A model generated the notes under the pieces. It made no database searches, was not told where the DNA came from, and saw only the letters and a list, made by a program, of their open reading frames with translations. Below are positions 40,601 through 52,548 of a stretch of DNA of 64,000 bases, one piece after another (the first letter of the stretch is position 1; each line of letters opens with the position of its first letter). This stretch comes from Brugia malayi (lineage: Eukaryota > Nematoda > Chromadorea > Rhabditida > Onchocercidae): NCBI RefSeq assembly GCF_000002995.4, contig NW_025062477.1:1754001-1818000 (forward strand). Reading direction: 5' to 3'. The translations under genes were made by a program, and so were the position numbers.

Positions 40601-43600
40601 AATAGAAGATTTCTCTTTAATACATCTTTAATTTCTTTTTTAAGTTAACAAAATATAATTAGTTAAAAATAATTTTATCTTTACTTGATGATAATAAAAA
40701 TAATCAAAAACTATTTCCTCTCTACTATACTTTTAGCTTATTTTTATTTCTTATCATTTTGCTTTGAATAAAACGATTAAAAAAAAAAAAGATTAAATGT
40801 GGAAAAAACAAAAACGAAAAGCTATTATTGTAGCATGAAATCACATTTAATAAAAAATATAATTTTCATTCTAACCGTGCTTCAATAGAGCTTAATCCAT
40901 CACTTCGTTCTGGGTATTGAGAATGAATTTTTGAATCAATATAAATATCTTTAATTTGTTCAACCGTTAAATGATGTTCTACAAAGGATTCAACCAAATT
41001 ATCGCGACATTCTTGCTCTCTACTATTCCTATTTTTTGGTTTGATTAATTTATGTCGATTAAAAAAATTCCACCATTTAAAGCCATCTGAAAATTTCAGC
41101 TATATTATTATTATTATTACTGTTACTATTATTATATTATTATTATTAATCATTAGTAATTTCAACAGTTTCCATTCATGAAATCGAATTGTTTCATTTA
41201 TTCTTCTCCAACAAAATATTTCATCTTTCCACTCTTTTTTTTTTTTTTTTTTTACTTAAAGTATATAATTTGAAAATTTAAATTTGTAAAGCAAAAACAA
41301 ACATTTGCCCATAATCGTTGAATAATAACAAATCGTTAAAATAACATTGCCAAAAGGAACGTTTGCTTTGTGCGCAATTCGAATGAGAAATGCAATAATA
41401 CTGAAATTGAAAAAGACAACGAATTATCCATTTTAATTTATTTAACATACTTAAATGCTTTTTTATTGATGAAATGAAGAAAAAAAAAAAAAAAAAAAGA
41501 CAAAGCATTTATGCCTTTTTTTTACTTTGTAAATATAACTTATTTTGAATAAAATTTTAGAATGAAAACACATAGAAAGTAGAAAGTTCATAGATCAGAA
41601 TATAATGTCAGACTATAAATAATATAAAATGAAGTTTTAAAAGAGAGATGAATTCAGGCGAAAAGACCGTAATTTAATTTGAAATATATGCAAAATAAAA
41701 ATATGCGCAAACAAAGATCTGATAAGTAGAAAGTATTTCAGCTTAATAAATGATAAACAATAATAGTTTTCCCTAGATATTTATTTGCAGAGAGTTAAGC
41801 AAGATTAAATATGATCCGGAAAAAGGGAAGATGGTGATCACAAAATTGAGTTATATGTAATCCGGAAAGACGAGACATCATAATCAATTTATTAATTAAT
41901 TCATATATGAATCAAAGAGAGGAAATATGGTATTGAATAAAGTGAATCATATATAATGCAAAAAATGAATGAATCAGAATTGATAGTAATAATAATAAAT
42001 CATTGGTAGTTCAATGATGAATAATATGTTTAGGATAATTAAAAAAATTTTTTTTTTTTGTTTACCAATTTTATGTTTTATGAAAATGAAGAAAAAGAGG
42101 TAAAAAGGACAGAGAGAGAGAGAGAGAGAAGAGGAGGAGGAAAAGGAAGAAAGGAGGGATGAAGAAAAAAGGTAAAACTGATTTAGTCGATAAGAAGAAA
42201 GACGAGAACAAGTTCCGTTCTCGACTGTGCTAAATACCATCCTATCATCATCACCTCAATGTCATTCCTTCAACGATTTTTTTTTGGCGTTAGTTAATTT
42301 GTTTTACCAATGATATTTGTGTTAGATTTGTCTCTCTGTCTCTCTTATTTTTTCTAACTATTTGTCACATATATATTTTATAAATTGTTAAAACGAAAAA
42401 AGAATTTTTTTTTCCTTTTTTAAGAGATTATCTATTTAAAATAGAAAAAGAAAAATTCTTCACAGAAAATTTTTATTTCTATGATCAGTCTTATATGGCT
42501 AGAGTAAAATTTTAATTTAATCAAAAGCTAAAAAAAAAAAAAAAAAGAAGAAGCTAAATAGTTGAAGAAAACAGAAAATACGAAATAAGGCAAAACGAAT
42601 TATATAACTCATGTAATTATTATAATAGATTAGCTAATCATTAAAATTGTTATTAAAATTTTTGATAAAAAAAAATAAAAAAAAATAATTTGGAAAAATA
42701 TCTTTAGAATTTTAAAGATATTTTCACTTTGCTTAATTCTAATTAAATTAAAAAATACAATGCATTTAAAGGGATTAACATTGATTGATATTCCATATTG
42801 AATTTTTGAAGTTATTTCTTTGCAATGCTTTTTATGATGGATAAGCGATTGCACAGAGTGAAATTCATTTGCTATCTCTTATATCGTCGCTTAATACTAT
42901 TATATAGCTTAAATCATGATTCACTTACTGAAATTAAAAACATTTTTGTTTCTCACAAGAATTTTCTATCGAAGATGAATCAAAGAAGAAAAAGTAGATC
43001 AATCGAACAATGAAAACTATTATATAATTAAAGTGTAAAATTGTTTTGTAAATACGACATTGCCAGATTTAGTTATTTACTTAATGAAAAACAAGAAATA
43101 GCCTAAAATAAATGTTCATAAATATAAAAGAATAAATTTAAGCGCTCCAAAAATTTTGCTAAATTGATCGATACTGCATGTATATATATATATATCTGAG
43201 TGCTCGGATAATTTAATCTCGTATTTAGAACTGATACAAATAAATTCCTTCGCTATTTTTGGAAACACTTTGAAAATATTTAATTGTATTGTCGATGACA
43301 ATATGTTACAAATAGTTGAGTGAGTTTAATTATTTGATCAGTAAAAATTTAGGACATTAAAAATAAAGGAAAGAAAAGAGGGAAAATGATGAAAAAGGTA
43401 CGAAATCATTTTTTGATCTGTTTCTTAGCTATAACTTTTTTCCTTCATCTTCAATTTCTTTTTACATTTCATTTCATTCTTTTTATCCTCGAAAATTTTC
43501 TAAAAATCTCAAAAAAAGAAAAAAATTTTTGATTGATTTTATCTGTTAGTCCATTTAATGATATTATATATATATATATATATATCATAGTGATAAGCTA

Positions 43601-46600
43601 TTTAAATGATAACAAATTATTTCTTATCTTTGACTTATTTTCATAACAATATAATACGAAAGACGAAGAGATGAAGGATATAATATAATATAATATAATA
43701 TAATATAATATAATATAATATAATATAATATAATATAATATAATATAATATAATATAATATAATATAATATAATATAATATAATATAATATAATATAATA
43801 TAATATAATATAATATAATATAATATACATATTATACTACAAAAAAAAAGGAAAACGAAAGAAAGAAAAGGACCTTACAGTAAAGTTATGACTAAAGAAT
43901 ACAACGCTGTTATAAGATTTAGATTTTGAAGTTAATTTTCGGGAAATGTTGTGTATGCATGTGTATGTGTCTGTGTATGTGTGTCTGTGTATGTGTCATT
44001 TGTCACATAGAATGTGTATTGTATTTGAATATGTATGTGTATTTGTCACATGGAAGACGAGAAGATATGGAAGAAATAAGTGACAAGTTTAGCTAAAGCA
44101 AAAAAAGCAGCAATTTTATGACAGGTAAACAAGTTATTCTCGTGCATTATCTATTAATTAGTTTGTTGTCAAAAAATAAAATAAAAAAATTATTGGATGA
44201 AATGAACAAATGAAATTTGTGTGTCAATTTAACTTTTACTGCATATGAAATAAGTGAATGAGGTATCCCACAAAGATAAATACTCCCTCTCTCTCTCCCT
44301 CTCTCTCTCTCCCTCTCTCTCTCTCATACTGAAAATACAACAATATCAAAAAAAAAAAAAAAAGAAAATGATTTCGCTTCATGTATTTGAGAAAATTAAA
44401 ATTATAGAAAAATGATCGTTTCAAATGGTAGTGAAGAGAGGTGGAAGAAAGGGAGAAAAAAGAGAGAAAATGATTGAAATAAATGAAAATTTTAACGGTT
44501 ATAAAAAGGAAATCATTTTGGAAAATGAATACAAAATTTGTTTTCACACAATTTAATTCATGCAGGTATGTGTGTAAACAACCGTACACACATACACACC
44601 CAGACAGAACATTTCCGAAGGTTAACTTCAGAATCTAAATCTTATCTTTAGTCATAACCCTACTTTTTTTTATGAAGTAAATTGCATTAATCTATCAAAA
44701 GTCACTTGTAATTTAAAGGGAAGTTAATTTGATCTATTTGAACTTGGTCAAACTTTAACATTTAACTTGCTCCGAGTAAATGCTAACATCTATTAGGTAT
44801 CCGGAAATCACTCTGCTAAAGAATCCGTAAAAAAAAACGATGTGATAAATAAGCTCTAGTATGATTGCAAATTTTGGATGAATACGTAAATAAAATGCAG
44901 CAATTAACGAAGTAATACAAAGTATCGAAGAAATTTCATTAAAAAACGGAGCAGTAAATTAATTTCAACCATTCCTGAAAGAATTACATCATATTCTCTT
45001 ACGTCTCAAAAAGTTACATATGACATAATGAGAAGAACTAGTCGTATTAATTAATTTTAACATGCACTTATCGATCTTTAAAATTTTTTGTTATAACATC
45101 GAAATTTTTTTTTTAAATCAAAAATCAGTGCCAAAATTTTAAAACTTATTTATGCAATTAAAAAATTTATTATTTTTCTTAATTCTCTCTTAATTTTCCT
45201 TCATTTTACTTGGCTTAATTCATTTCATCCTAAAAACATTGCTTTTCCTTTTAAAAAAAAAAATTTTTATTTCAGCATCGATTTCATTTCATTCAACTAT
45301 CTCTGTCAGTTATTTCTTATTCAACTAATCCTTTCTATTCTCGTATATTTTTCATTCATTCTTCATTTCAATCTATTCTTCCCCTTTATCTTAGTCATAG
45401 TTCTTACTAATTTTACTAAATAATCTAATTAGGTAGACTAAAATTTGTCGAATTATGTTAATTGCTGAAGTGGAAGTAAATTAAAGTAACATTGAAGCAT
45501 TTCAATAATAATATATTTTCATCGTTATACGTATCAGTTCATCATCACGTGAGATCATTTACCAGATGAAAATCAGACGAAAATCAAAAATCATTTCATT
45601 AAACCTGTTCGTAAACCGGATGCTATTTTACTACATTCTAATTTTTTCCTTAAAATTTAATTTTTGCTCATTAAAACGAAAACAACCGTCTAATTTCAAA
45701 AATACATATTGCAAGTATATGACTAAACATCACTTTTCTCTTTAAGAAAATTCAGCTATCATTCCACCAATTAAGCACATCCATGCATCATCAACAATCG
45801 AAATCATAAAAGAACTCTCAATCTAGCAATTCAATTCTATAGGCTTTGCACCAGGTTAATTTTACTATTTCGAGTCAAATTAAGCCAAAGTGATGCATTT
45901 CCAACAGTTTTACAATCGTACTTTCTTCGGAACAGAAAAATTTTCGTTTCCGGAAGATTATTTGTGAAGACGTATTTATACCGTTTACAGTCGAATTTTT
46001 ACTACTACTACTACTACTCAATGTAGCTATAACGTTGAGTGAAATAGAATAATTTGAAATCAAATTATTAAAATCAAGAAATACATTTCACATACTTCAA
46101 AAATAAACAGCCTGAATGAAGAAGTGAAAGAAAAATAAGTAAATAATAACTTAAAAAATACAATTATAAAAGAAAGTCATTGAACTATTCTTATAAATTA
46201 AAAACCATTTAGACAATGACAATAAATAATGACAAATTCTAGAGGAATTTTAAAGACGAATGAATATTTATGGATAAATATTAAAAGGAATTGAAAAAAA
46301 TATCAAATGAATATGATTCAAACCAAAAAATTTTGAATAAATTAAAGAGTATAAAATAATTTAAAAAAAAGTTGTCAAGTTTATAATATCTTTATTGTCC
46401 TCTTTTGGGAGATAAAAAAAAGAGAAAGATCCAAATTAAGTTAAAAAAAGGAAAAAAATATTAAGTGCTGAATAATCACTACAGCCAAATAAAATTGTTA
46501 TAGGTAAATTATTACAGGTAAAAATTTTTAAATTATGCGATATTTTTGTTAATTAATTAAAACGCTTAGATTTTGCTTAGATATTTACTGTTATTAATTA

Positions 46601-49600
46601 AAAAAACGCTTAGATGAAGCAAAAATAAAATGATAAAACTAGGATAAATATATATTCCATCTCTAATATAAGTAAATCATAATTTCTTTTTACAGCAATG
46701 ATGTCAACATAAATTTATATACGTTTCATATCACGTGTCATCACGTAATATATTACACGTTGTTTGAATGATTTGATAATCATGAAATTCATTGACATCC
46801 AAAATAAACGTAAAACAGTGGCGGAAGAGAAAAGATGTAAGTAATTTCTTTTACTGTTATCATTTCTCTTTGAATTTTATTAAATAATTATAAAAATTTT
46901 TTGTGATTTTTTGACATTCATTATTCAATGATAATGGTTATCAGAAGCAAAAATGTTATAGAAAATGAATTTTAAAATAAAAAAGAATGCAAAATAAGAT
47001 GCTAAGGACTTATCATTGAAAGTAAATTGCTAAGAATCTTTGACAAATATAATTTGAAAATAAACAATGCTTAATTGATCGTCTAATTTTAGGTAATATA
47101 TTTGATCTCAAACAATAAATCACATACATATCTGTGTACCGTCTTATATTCAAGTCATTTAATTTAATTAAAAATAACTTTGCATATTTATATAGACATA
47201 AAACATGGAAACCGTATACTAACTCACACTCTCAGTAATAGTTATAACTGGTTTGCACTCAAATAAACGATAATTTAAAAATCTTTGGGATTGATCTGAA
47301 CTATTCGGTTGACATTTATGACATGCTAAAATAGCATAGTTTAAAATACATTGAATATTATTCATGCTCATATATAATTTAAATGCAATATTATTAGTTT
47401 AAATTTTATTCAAATTTTATAAACAACTGAAATATGATACTATCATTTATTCCAAGTATATTTCCTATTTTACCGAGGAGAGCTTTATCATGTTAGAACC
47501 TGTAAACAAGACGGAAAACAATTCCTGTTGAGCCAAAATTGAATGATCAATAAAGTTAATTTCATATTTTAGCTTTTTCATCTTAATTTTCAGGCAGTGT
47601 GCAGGATGAAAGAAAATTGTACATTACTGATAATTTATTTCATATTTTCCATTACATTCATACAAATTATTTGACACTTCAAAAAAAAAAAAAAAAAAAA
47701 ATTATGTAAATCAAAACAAAAGTTTTTACACTTATGGAATAAAATTCAAAAAGATAAATGATTCAAAGAATTCAAAACAAATTTCAGAACTCAGTGAGTT
47801 GATAATAATTTGTGATTTCAAACAAATAAAGCAATTGCAAATTTCAAAAGTACATAAATTAATTTGGAAATGCAGGAAGTTAGAAACAACTAGTTTGAGA
47901 AAGGTAGAAAATTAACAATAACAGAGATTCGATTGAAAATGCATCTCAGCTTTGTAAACTAGATATTTCGTGCGTCTCATCTTGCAGCATGCATCAATGA
48001 AATGGCTAGTACTGTATATAATATGCAAAACTAGTTTATATCGCAGCTAAAAAAGTGCATGCATTGATAGTAACCAGAAATGCAGGCATGCAATAAGTAA
48101 AAGTAACCTAAAAATGCAAAAAAAAAAAAAAAAAAAATGAAGAAAGAAAGATTTATTCCAAAAATATAACAAACAAAAATATTATCTGAGAAATGAAATT
48201 CAGAAAATCATTTAGTAAATAAGGAAATGGTCCAAAATGCGTTACAGGAAGAAAATTAGCAGACAAAAAAAAAAGTATAAGGAACCAAAATTAATTAGAA
48301 TACGAGCAAAAAATCATACTGAAATTTGAAGTTCGACACAAAAAGTATGCAATATTAGCAAAAAAGCAAGAAGTAAACAATAAACAATTTTGAAATAAGC
48401 AAAAAGTTAGTAAAAGTTTCGGAAATTTAAAAAAGTTTTTATTATATCTTTCAATTCTTTTTTCTCTTTTATCTAATAAAATGCATAGCGTGTCATGCAG
48501 CCTCTGCTAATTAACATAGAGATAAAAGCAATTAAAAGAAGTGCAAATTTAGAAAATTGAAAAAATAGAGAATTTAAAATGAAGCATAAAAATCCTAAGA
48601 CATAAATGAGAAGTTGAAAAATTGGAAAACTTAGTGAGCTGACAGAAAGAATTCAATAAGAAGATGAAACCTACAAATGTAAACCAAAAAAACCAGTAAA
48701 CAAGTGGTGCAACAAATGCAAACAATCTAGAAAATTTTATGAAAAGCATATAAATTGAAATTAAAAAACAGTATATAATAAGTAAAAAAAGTATTTTGAA
48801 ATTTGGAAAATGAAAACTGCACAAAATTTGAATTGAATTTAACAAATCCAAAAATGACAATCCGAAAATTAAAAAATGTAAGATAATTCAATAATTTAGA
48901 AAATGGAAATGAAAAGAAAATAAAAATTGAAACTCTTAGAAAAATCAAAAAATAGTTTGAAAATAACAAAAATTCGTGCTAAAATTCAGAAACATAAAAA
49001 ATTTTTTAAGGCAAATAATTTGAAAAACAATCAAAAAATTAAAAATTCGAATGGATATTTAAAAGCAAAAAGAAATTCAACAATTCAAAAAACAATCTTG
49101 AAATTTCAAAAATATGATGGCTGAAGAACTGAAAGTCCGGAGTAGGAAGAATTTTGCAAAACCTTAGAGAATTTAAGGAATTGGAAAAAATTAAAAAGTC
49201 CAAAGTTAGAAAAAATTCTTAGTTCAATGGATAAAGTAAAAAAAAAAAAATTCAAAAATTTAGAAATGCAAAACACACCCAAAAAATTGATGAAATTCGG
49301 AGTTCTGAAAGAAAATTGAAATTAAAAGAGATTTGAAATAATAGCATATTAATAATTCCTTTCAAATATGTGCTGGAATATATACGTATGTATTTCAAAC
49401 TCTAAAATCTAAAATGCTACTCTGAAGTAATCACTAAAGTTGGTGTCACTTGGTGAGTCATATAAAGTAGCCATTAATGGTCAGTGATATTATCATTTGC
49501 AAGCTTGACAACATATCCCATACAAAACAAAAAGTTTAATATTTAAAAACATTGAAAATAATCATTTGCATGTAGTCTCGAGATGAAAAATAATCATTTG

Positions 49601-51171
49601 CATGTAGTCTCGAGATGAAAAATAATCATTTGCATGTAGTCTCGAGATGGGATGCACCATATTTTAGCTTTCATTCACTTTAACCAAACAAATCAATCAA
49701 AAATTGGCGAAATTTTCATAGGATTTTTTCGTAAAATAATTTAAGCTATCATAAATGACAAACAAAAGATTTAGTAAAACCTTAATAACAAGTAAAATGA
49801 TTTACTTAAATTAAATTAAATAAATAATAAGTAAAACTGATATACTCAAATTAAATTAGATAAACAATTAAATTTTATTAACTTTTTTATTAACATGATA
49901 AGATTATAAGCAAAACAAACATTCTTATTAGTATTTTGGCTAATTTTTGTCAGTTCTCGTATTTCATCAATTGTGTACGGTAAGATAGCTTTTCGGAATG
50001 TAATTGCAATTTTGATTAGCTATGCTAACTTCAATATAAAATATAAAAGGAACAAATGTAAAACATTTTTATATTTAAAAAATGATTAACCGATTCTGTC
50101 ATTTTTGTCAATTTTCACATTTCTCAATGGTCACATCAATGCATTGTTCCAGCATCTTTTAAACTTTAATATGTTTTTGAATTTTAAATTCATTCTCGAA
50201 TTATTTGTGATTTGAGGTTTAGTGAAAAATATCTTACTTTGCGTAATACATAAGGTATTTTAACGATATCAACAATGTTTAAGCAAGAATACTTGAATGT
50301 GTGAAACAAAATATGATTAAAACAATCTAAATTCTACAGCCAATTTCAGGAGTAGGATAATATCGAGAATGCTGAAGGTGAAAGTCAAGTGGTGTCGAGA
50401 ACAAGGAAGAGAGGAGGATAAAGTCTAATACTCGGTAAAGAGATAAGCCCAAAAAAAAAAAAAAAATTAAAGTTGCTGAATGATCAGAAGCTGGTGATAA
50501 ACCTGGGCACTTCGTTACAAGCGCAATCAAAGACGGCAAATCTTCAAAAGATAAAAGCGAAAATCAAAACTGATAAGAAATCTTTAGTTCATATCATTTA
50601 TGATATTATTCTAATATATGGTAATCGTCATTTCATCAAAAAAAAAAATTCAAGCTGCAAAAAGAAATAGAAGTGTGGTGATAAATGAGGCGTCAAGTTC
50701 AAGTTTGAATATTCGAGGAGGGAACCAATTCAATCAATCAATCAATCAATCGATCAATCAATCAATATCATCGATTTCTTTCGTATCTCTTCATGCATTC
50801 ATTTTCCTTCCAACACATTAATCGATCCTAAAGTTCCATGATTATATTATGTACATTGGATTTTGAACTTGGAAAATATTAGATTTGAATTTTGGATAAT
50901 TTTCTAATTTCTAGCAATTAATCATTTTGAAGTGACAATGACGTAAATATTTTATCGTTAATGATATTTTAATCTGTAATAGCATAAATTTAACTACAAA
51001 TGTGAGTTTCTTTCATTGTTTCATTGATTAGTTACTTTGAGTAGTCCAATGGTTTTTAGAATGAATGACAATGTTTAAAGTAGACTTACCAGAATCAAAA
51101 GAAAGATTCAGATGGTTTGTCATCGATGGATCACAAATGGATGACACAACTGAAACTGCTAGTTTTTCCAT
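28627..51171 (-). CDS. Divergent Na+/K+-ATPase alpha-like P-type ATPase (P2C)
   Basis: About 23 minus-strand exons. N-terminal: 51171-51090, 47325-47228, 41400-41361 (or -41346), 41086-40904 (or -40876). Core: 39509-39384, 38046-37898, 37635-37446, 37112-36970, 36849-36701, 36422-36160, 35717-35495, 35173-35065, 34197-34081, 33760-33422, 33014-32857, 32712-32648, 31777-31710, 31026-30878, 30624-30488, 30118-29913, 29734-29535, 29373-29205, 29096-28929, about 28739-28627. It aligns end to end with Na,K-ATPase alpha: N-terminal helix, M1-M2, actuator domain, DKTGTLTQN phosphorylation loop (36218-36232), KGAPE, DPPR, MITGDHP, M5-M6 ([22 protein letters not shown]) and a C-terminal basic end. Altered key sites: TGES is TGDK, PEGL is PQGL, TGDGVND is TGQGVSD, and the second M6 Asp is Glu. 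Two junctions are imperfect (exons 4/5 and the last acceptor). Resembles the nematode catp group; ion pumping is doubtful. Confidence 0.85.
31931..32262. repeat. 36-bp minisatellite, nine copies, each a hairpin unit
   Basis: Nine head-to-tail copies starting at 31931 and every 36 bases. The unit contains CTGATAATA, then AGTTGACA, then TATTATCAG: a 9-bp perfect inverted repeat with an 8-base loop. Copies are nearly identical; the last has a C for T in the loop. It lies in the P-type ATPase intron between exons 32712-32648 and 31777-31710. Confidence 0.97.
33536..33648 (-). repeat. CCACCA/CCAGCA triplet tract coding a Gly/Ala insert
   Basis: Within the ATPase exon 33760-33422, GGT/GCT triplets code for about 35 residues of mostly Gly and Ala with two ARVGGGG units. 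The tract sits just before [11 protein letters not shown], where other family members have a short loop. Confidence 0.9.
38646..38739. repeat. 28-bp tandem repeat, three copies plus partial
   Basis: CTTAATTATTCG(G/A)TTA then (T/A)CTTTAGAATTA repeated at 38646, 38674 and 38702. A related partial copy (ATTATCTTTAGAATTACTTAATTAT) lies 0.6 kb away near 39336-39360 in the same ATPase intron. Confidence 0.85.
40336..40424. repeat. Duplicated 26-bp word in an ATPase intron
   Basis: TCTCTTAAGCTTTTTAAATT followed by TAAAA occurs twice, at about 40355-40380 and 40394-40420, on either side of CGTATTTAAAAC. Confidence 0.7.
42110..42156. repeat. GA-rich simple repeat
   Basis: (GA)n followed by GAGGAGGAAAAGGAAG, a purine-only strand stretch inside an N-terminal ATPase intron. 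Confidence 0.8.
43681..43826. repeat. Pentanucleotide microsatellite (TAATA)n, about 29 copies
   Basis: A perfect run of TAATA units for about 146 bases. Because the unit is not three bases, all three frames read open on one strand and create a spurious Tyr/Ile ORF. Confidence 0.97.
43953..44045. repeat. TG-rich degenerate repeat (TGTGTATGTGTCTG)
   Basis: Repeated GTGTATGTGT and GTGTCTGTGT words, a TG/CA-type simple repeat in an ATPase intron. Confidence 0.7.
44281..44326. repeat. CT-rich microsatellite
   Basis: Blocks of (CT)4-6 separated by CCC; the reverse strand reads Arg/Glu in a spurious ORF. Confidence 0.85.
49557..49651. repeat. 32-bp tandem repeat, three copies, with ATTTGCAT octamer
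   Basis: Three copies (49557-49588, 49589-49620, 49621-49651) of a unit containing ATTTGCAT, GTAGTCTCGAGATG. Each has an ATTTGCAT octamer and a CTCGAG palindrome. The array sits in the first ATPase intron, about 1.5 kb downstream of the ATPase start. Confidence 0.9.
50340..50600. pseudogene. Coding-like remnant, strand unresolved
   Basis: A patch with higher GC than its surroundings reads well but only in broken frames: on the plus strand [20 protein letters not shown] then, after a poly-A run, [19 protein letters not shown] in another frame; the minus strand has a 70-codon ORF (50327-50539). No family recognised. It may be a decayed gene fragment inside the ATPase first intron. Confidence 0.2.
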
Positions 51172-51501
51172 TTAGTTAGCTAAAAATTTGAAAATTTTTT
51201 GTTATCAAAAATTGAAAGGTAGCAAAAAGATTATTTTTGAGGAAGATTTCAATTGTAATTTTAAAATTAGAAATCAGATGATAAAGTAACTGAGAAATTA
51301 TGACTTATTAAATAATTTTATATTCAATTAAACTTAATAATAATAATAATCATTTTCCTATACGGTAGTGGTATTTTAGCATTGAGGAATATCCTCTATT
51401 GTATTTTGAAATTATTTAGCTTTGTATTTAGCTTTTCGTGTTAATCTTAATAGTATAATTGAAAAATTAAAGGAAATGATAATCCGAAACAATTCTTGAT
51501 A

Positions 51502-52052
51502 CTAAAGTAAACAAATTTGACTTCCAAAACACGAAATGATGAAAGCAATAAACTCCAAGAAAACTGATAAATCCAACCACAAAAGCAAAAAAATATTGCA
51601 ATCAACAACAAAAAAAAGAGAAAAAATAAAATGGATAACAATAAAAATAAAATTTGTTGGTAGTGAAAATGAATGAAATGATAAAATGATAAAGTCGAAA
51701 GATAACAAACTAAAACTGATCAAAGAGCTATCCGTTGTATGATACTGTCATAATCAACAAATTATATTACGGCTTTATTCTCTTAATTAATTTGTTTAAA
51801 TTAAATATAATTTTAACTTATCTACCAATGGAACTATCAGCTTCGAACAGTATTCCCTTATCTGAAATTGACCAAAATAAATTTATTGCCAAGCCTAAAT
51901 TGATTGGAAAATTAACACCTTCAAAAAATGCAGGTGTCATTTCAGCATGTGACATTTTATAGATGCAGCATTACCAGTAATTTCATGATTTTGTGGCGAA
52001 CTGTGGACAATTTGCCGATGCCATCATCATCTAGAATGACTTCAGAATGCAT
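51502..52052 (-). CDS. Candidate small gene, about 67 residues, unrecognised
   Basis: Four short minus-strand exons close in phase: 52052-51975, 51861-51826, 51744-51717, 51563-51502 (stop TAG). Acceptors are strong for the second (TCAATTTCAG) and fourth (GATTTATCAG), and the donor after exon 1 is GTAATG. The product begins MHSEVILDDDGIGKLSTVRH, has a polar N-terminal half and ends in a hydrophobic stretch (FLEFIAFIISCFG) that could be a C-terminal membrane anchor. It lies 330 bp upstream of the ATPase start on the same strand. I recognise no homologue. Parts of the plus strand are open too (51829-51962), so this remains a hypothesis. Confidence 0.35.
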
Positions 52053-52548
52053 TCCGTATCAGGAAAAGTAACACTTTTTTCAAAAAAATCGTCTTGGCAG
52101 TATGAAGAAATAATTGTGTGATATATATTAACAATTCGTTATCATATTTCGCGTGAAATAAATTAAATTTATGAATGAATTAAAATATTTAAGAATTGTT
52201 AGAGACAAAGTAAACGAAAAAAAAAATACTCGCTAGATTGTTCTATCTTAAATAAATTTGGAAAAATCAAAAATTCTACCAATTAATTTCGCTTTATAAC
52301 ATAGAAATTTCGATCTGCTTATTTAGTTGTTAATAGTTTAAATAGCGGCTTTAAAGGTTTAAATAAAATTTAACCTTTAGCACCAAAAAAAAAAAGTCCC
52401 TCTCAGTTTTATACATCTGAAGTAGATCTAAAGTTTATACATTGATGAAAACTTATAAAATTTTCAAGACAATTACTTTTTTTTTTTATTTTCATTACAA
52501 TATGACGTGGCTAAAAGTATGTTCATAGTAATATTTCTAATAATACCT

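Noticed and set aside
43624..43830. 68-codon Tyr/Ile repeat ORF
   Set aside because: Pure product of the TAATA microsatellite, open in every frame.
46789..46857. Plus-strand first-exon look-alike ([18 protein letters not shown] followed by GTAAGT)
   Set aside because: No downstream exon in phase was found, and it lies antisense within an ATPase intron; too short to accept alone.
48549..49124. Phe/Leu-rich minus-strand ORFs and a Lys/Asn-rich plus-strand ORF
   Set aside because: Explained by the A-rich plus-strand skew; no splice signals or domain-like pattern.
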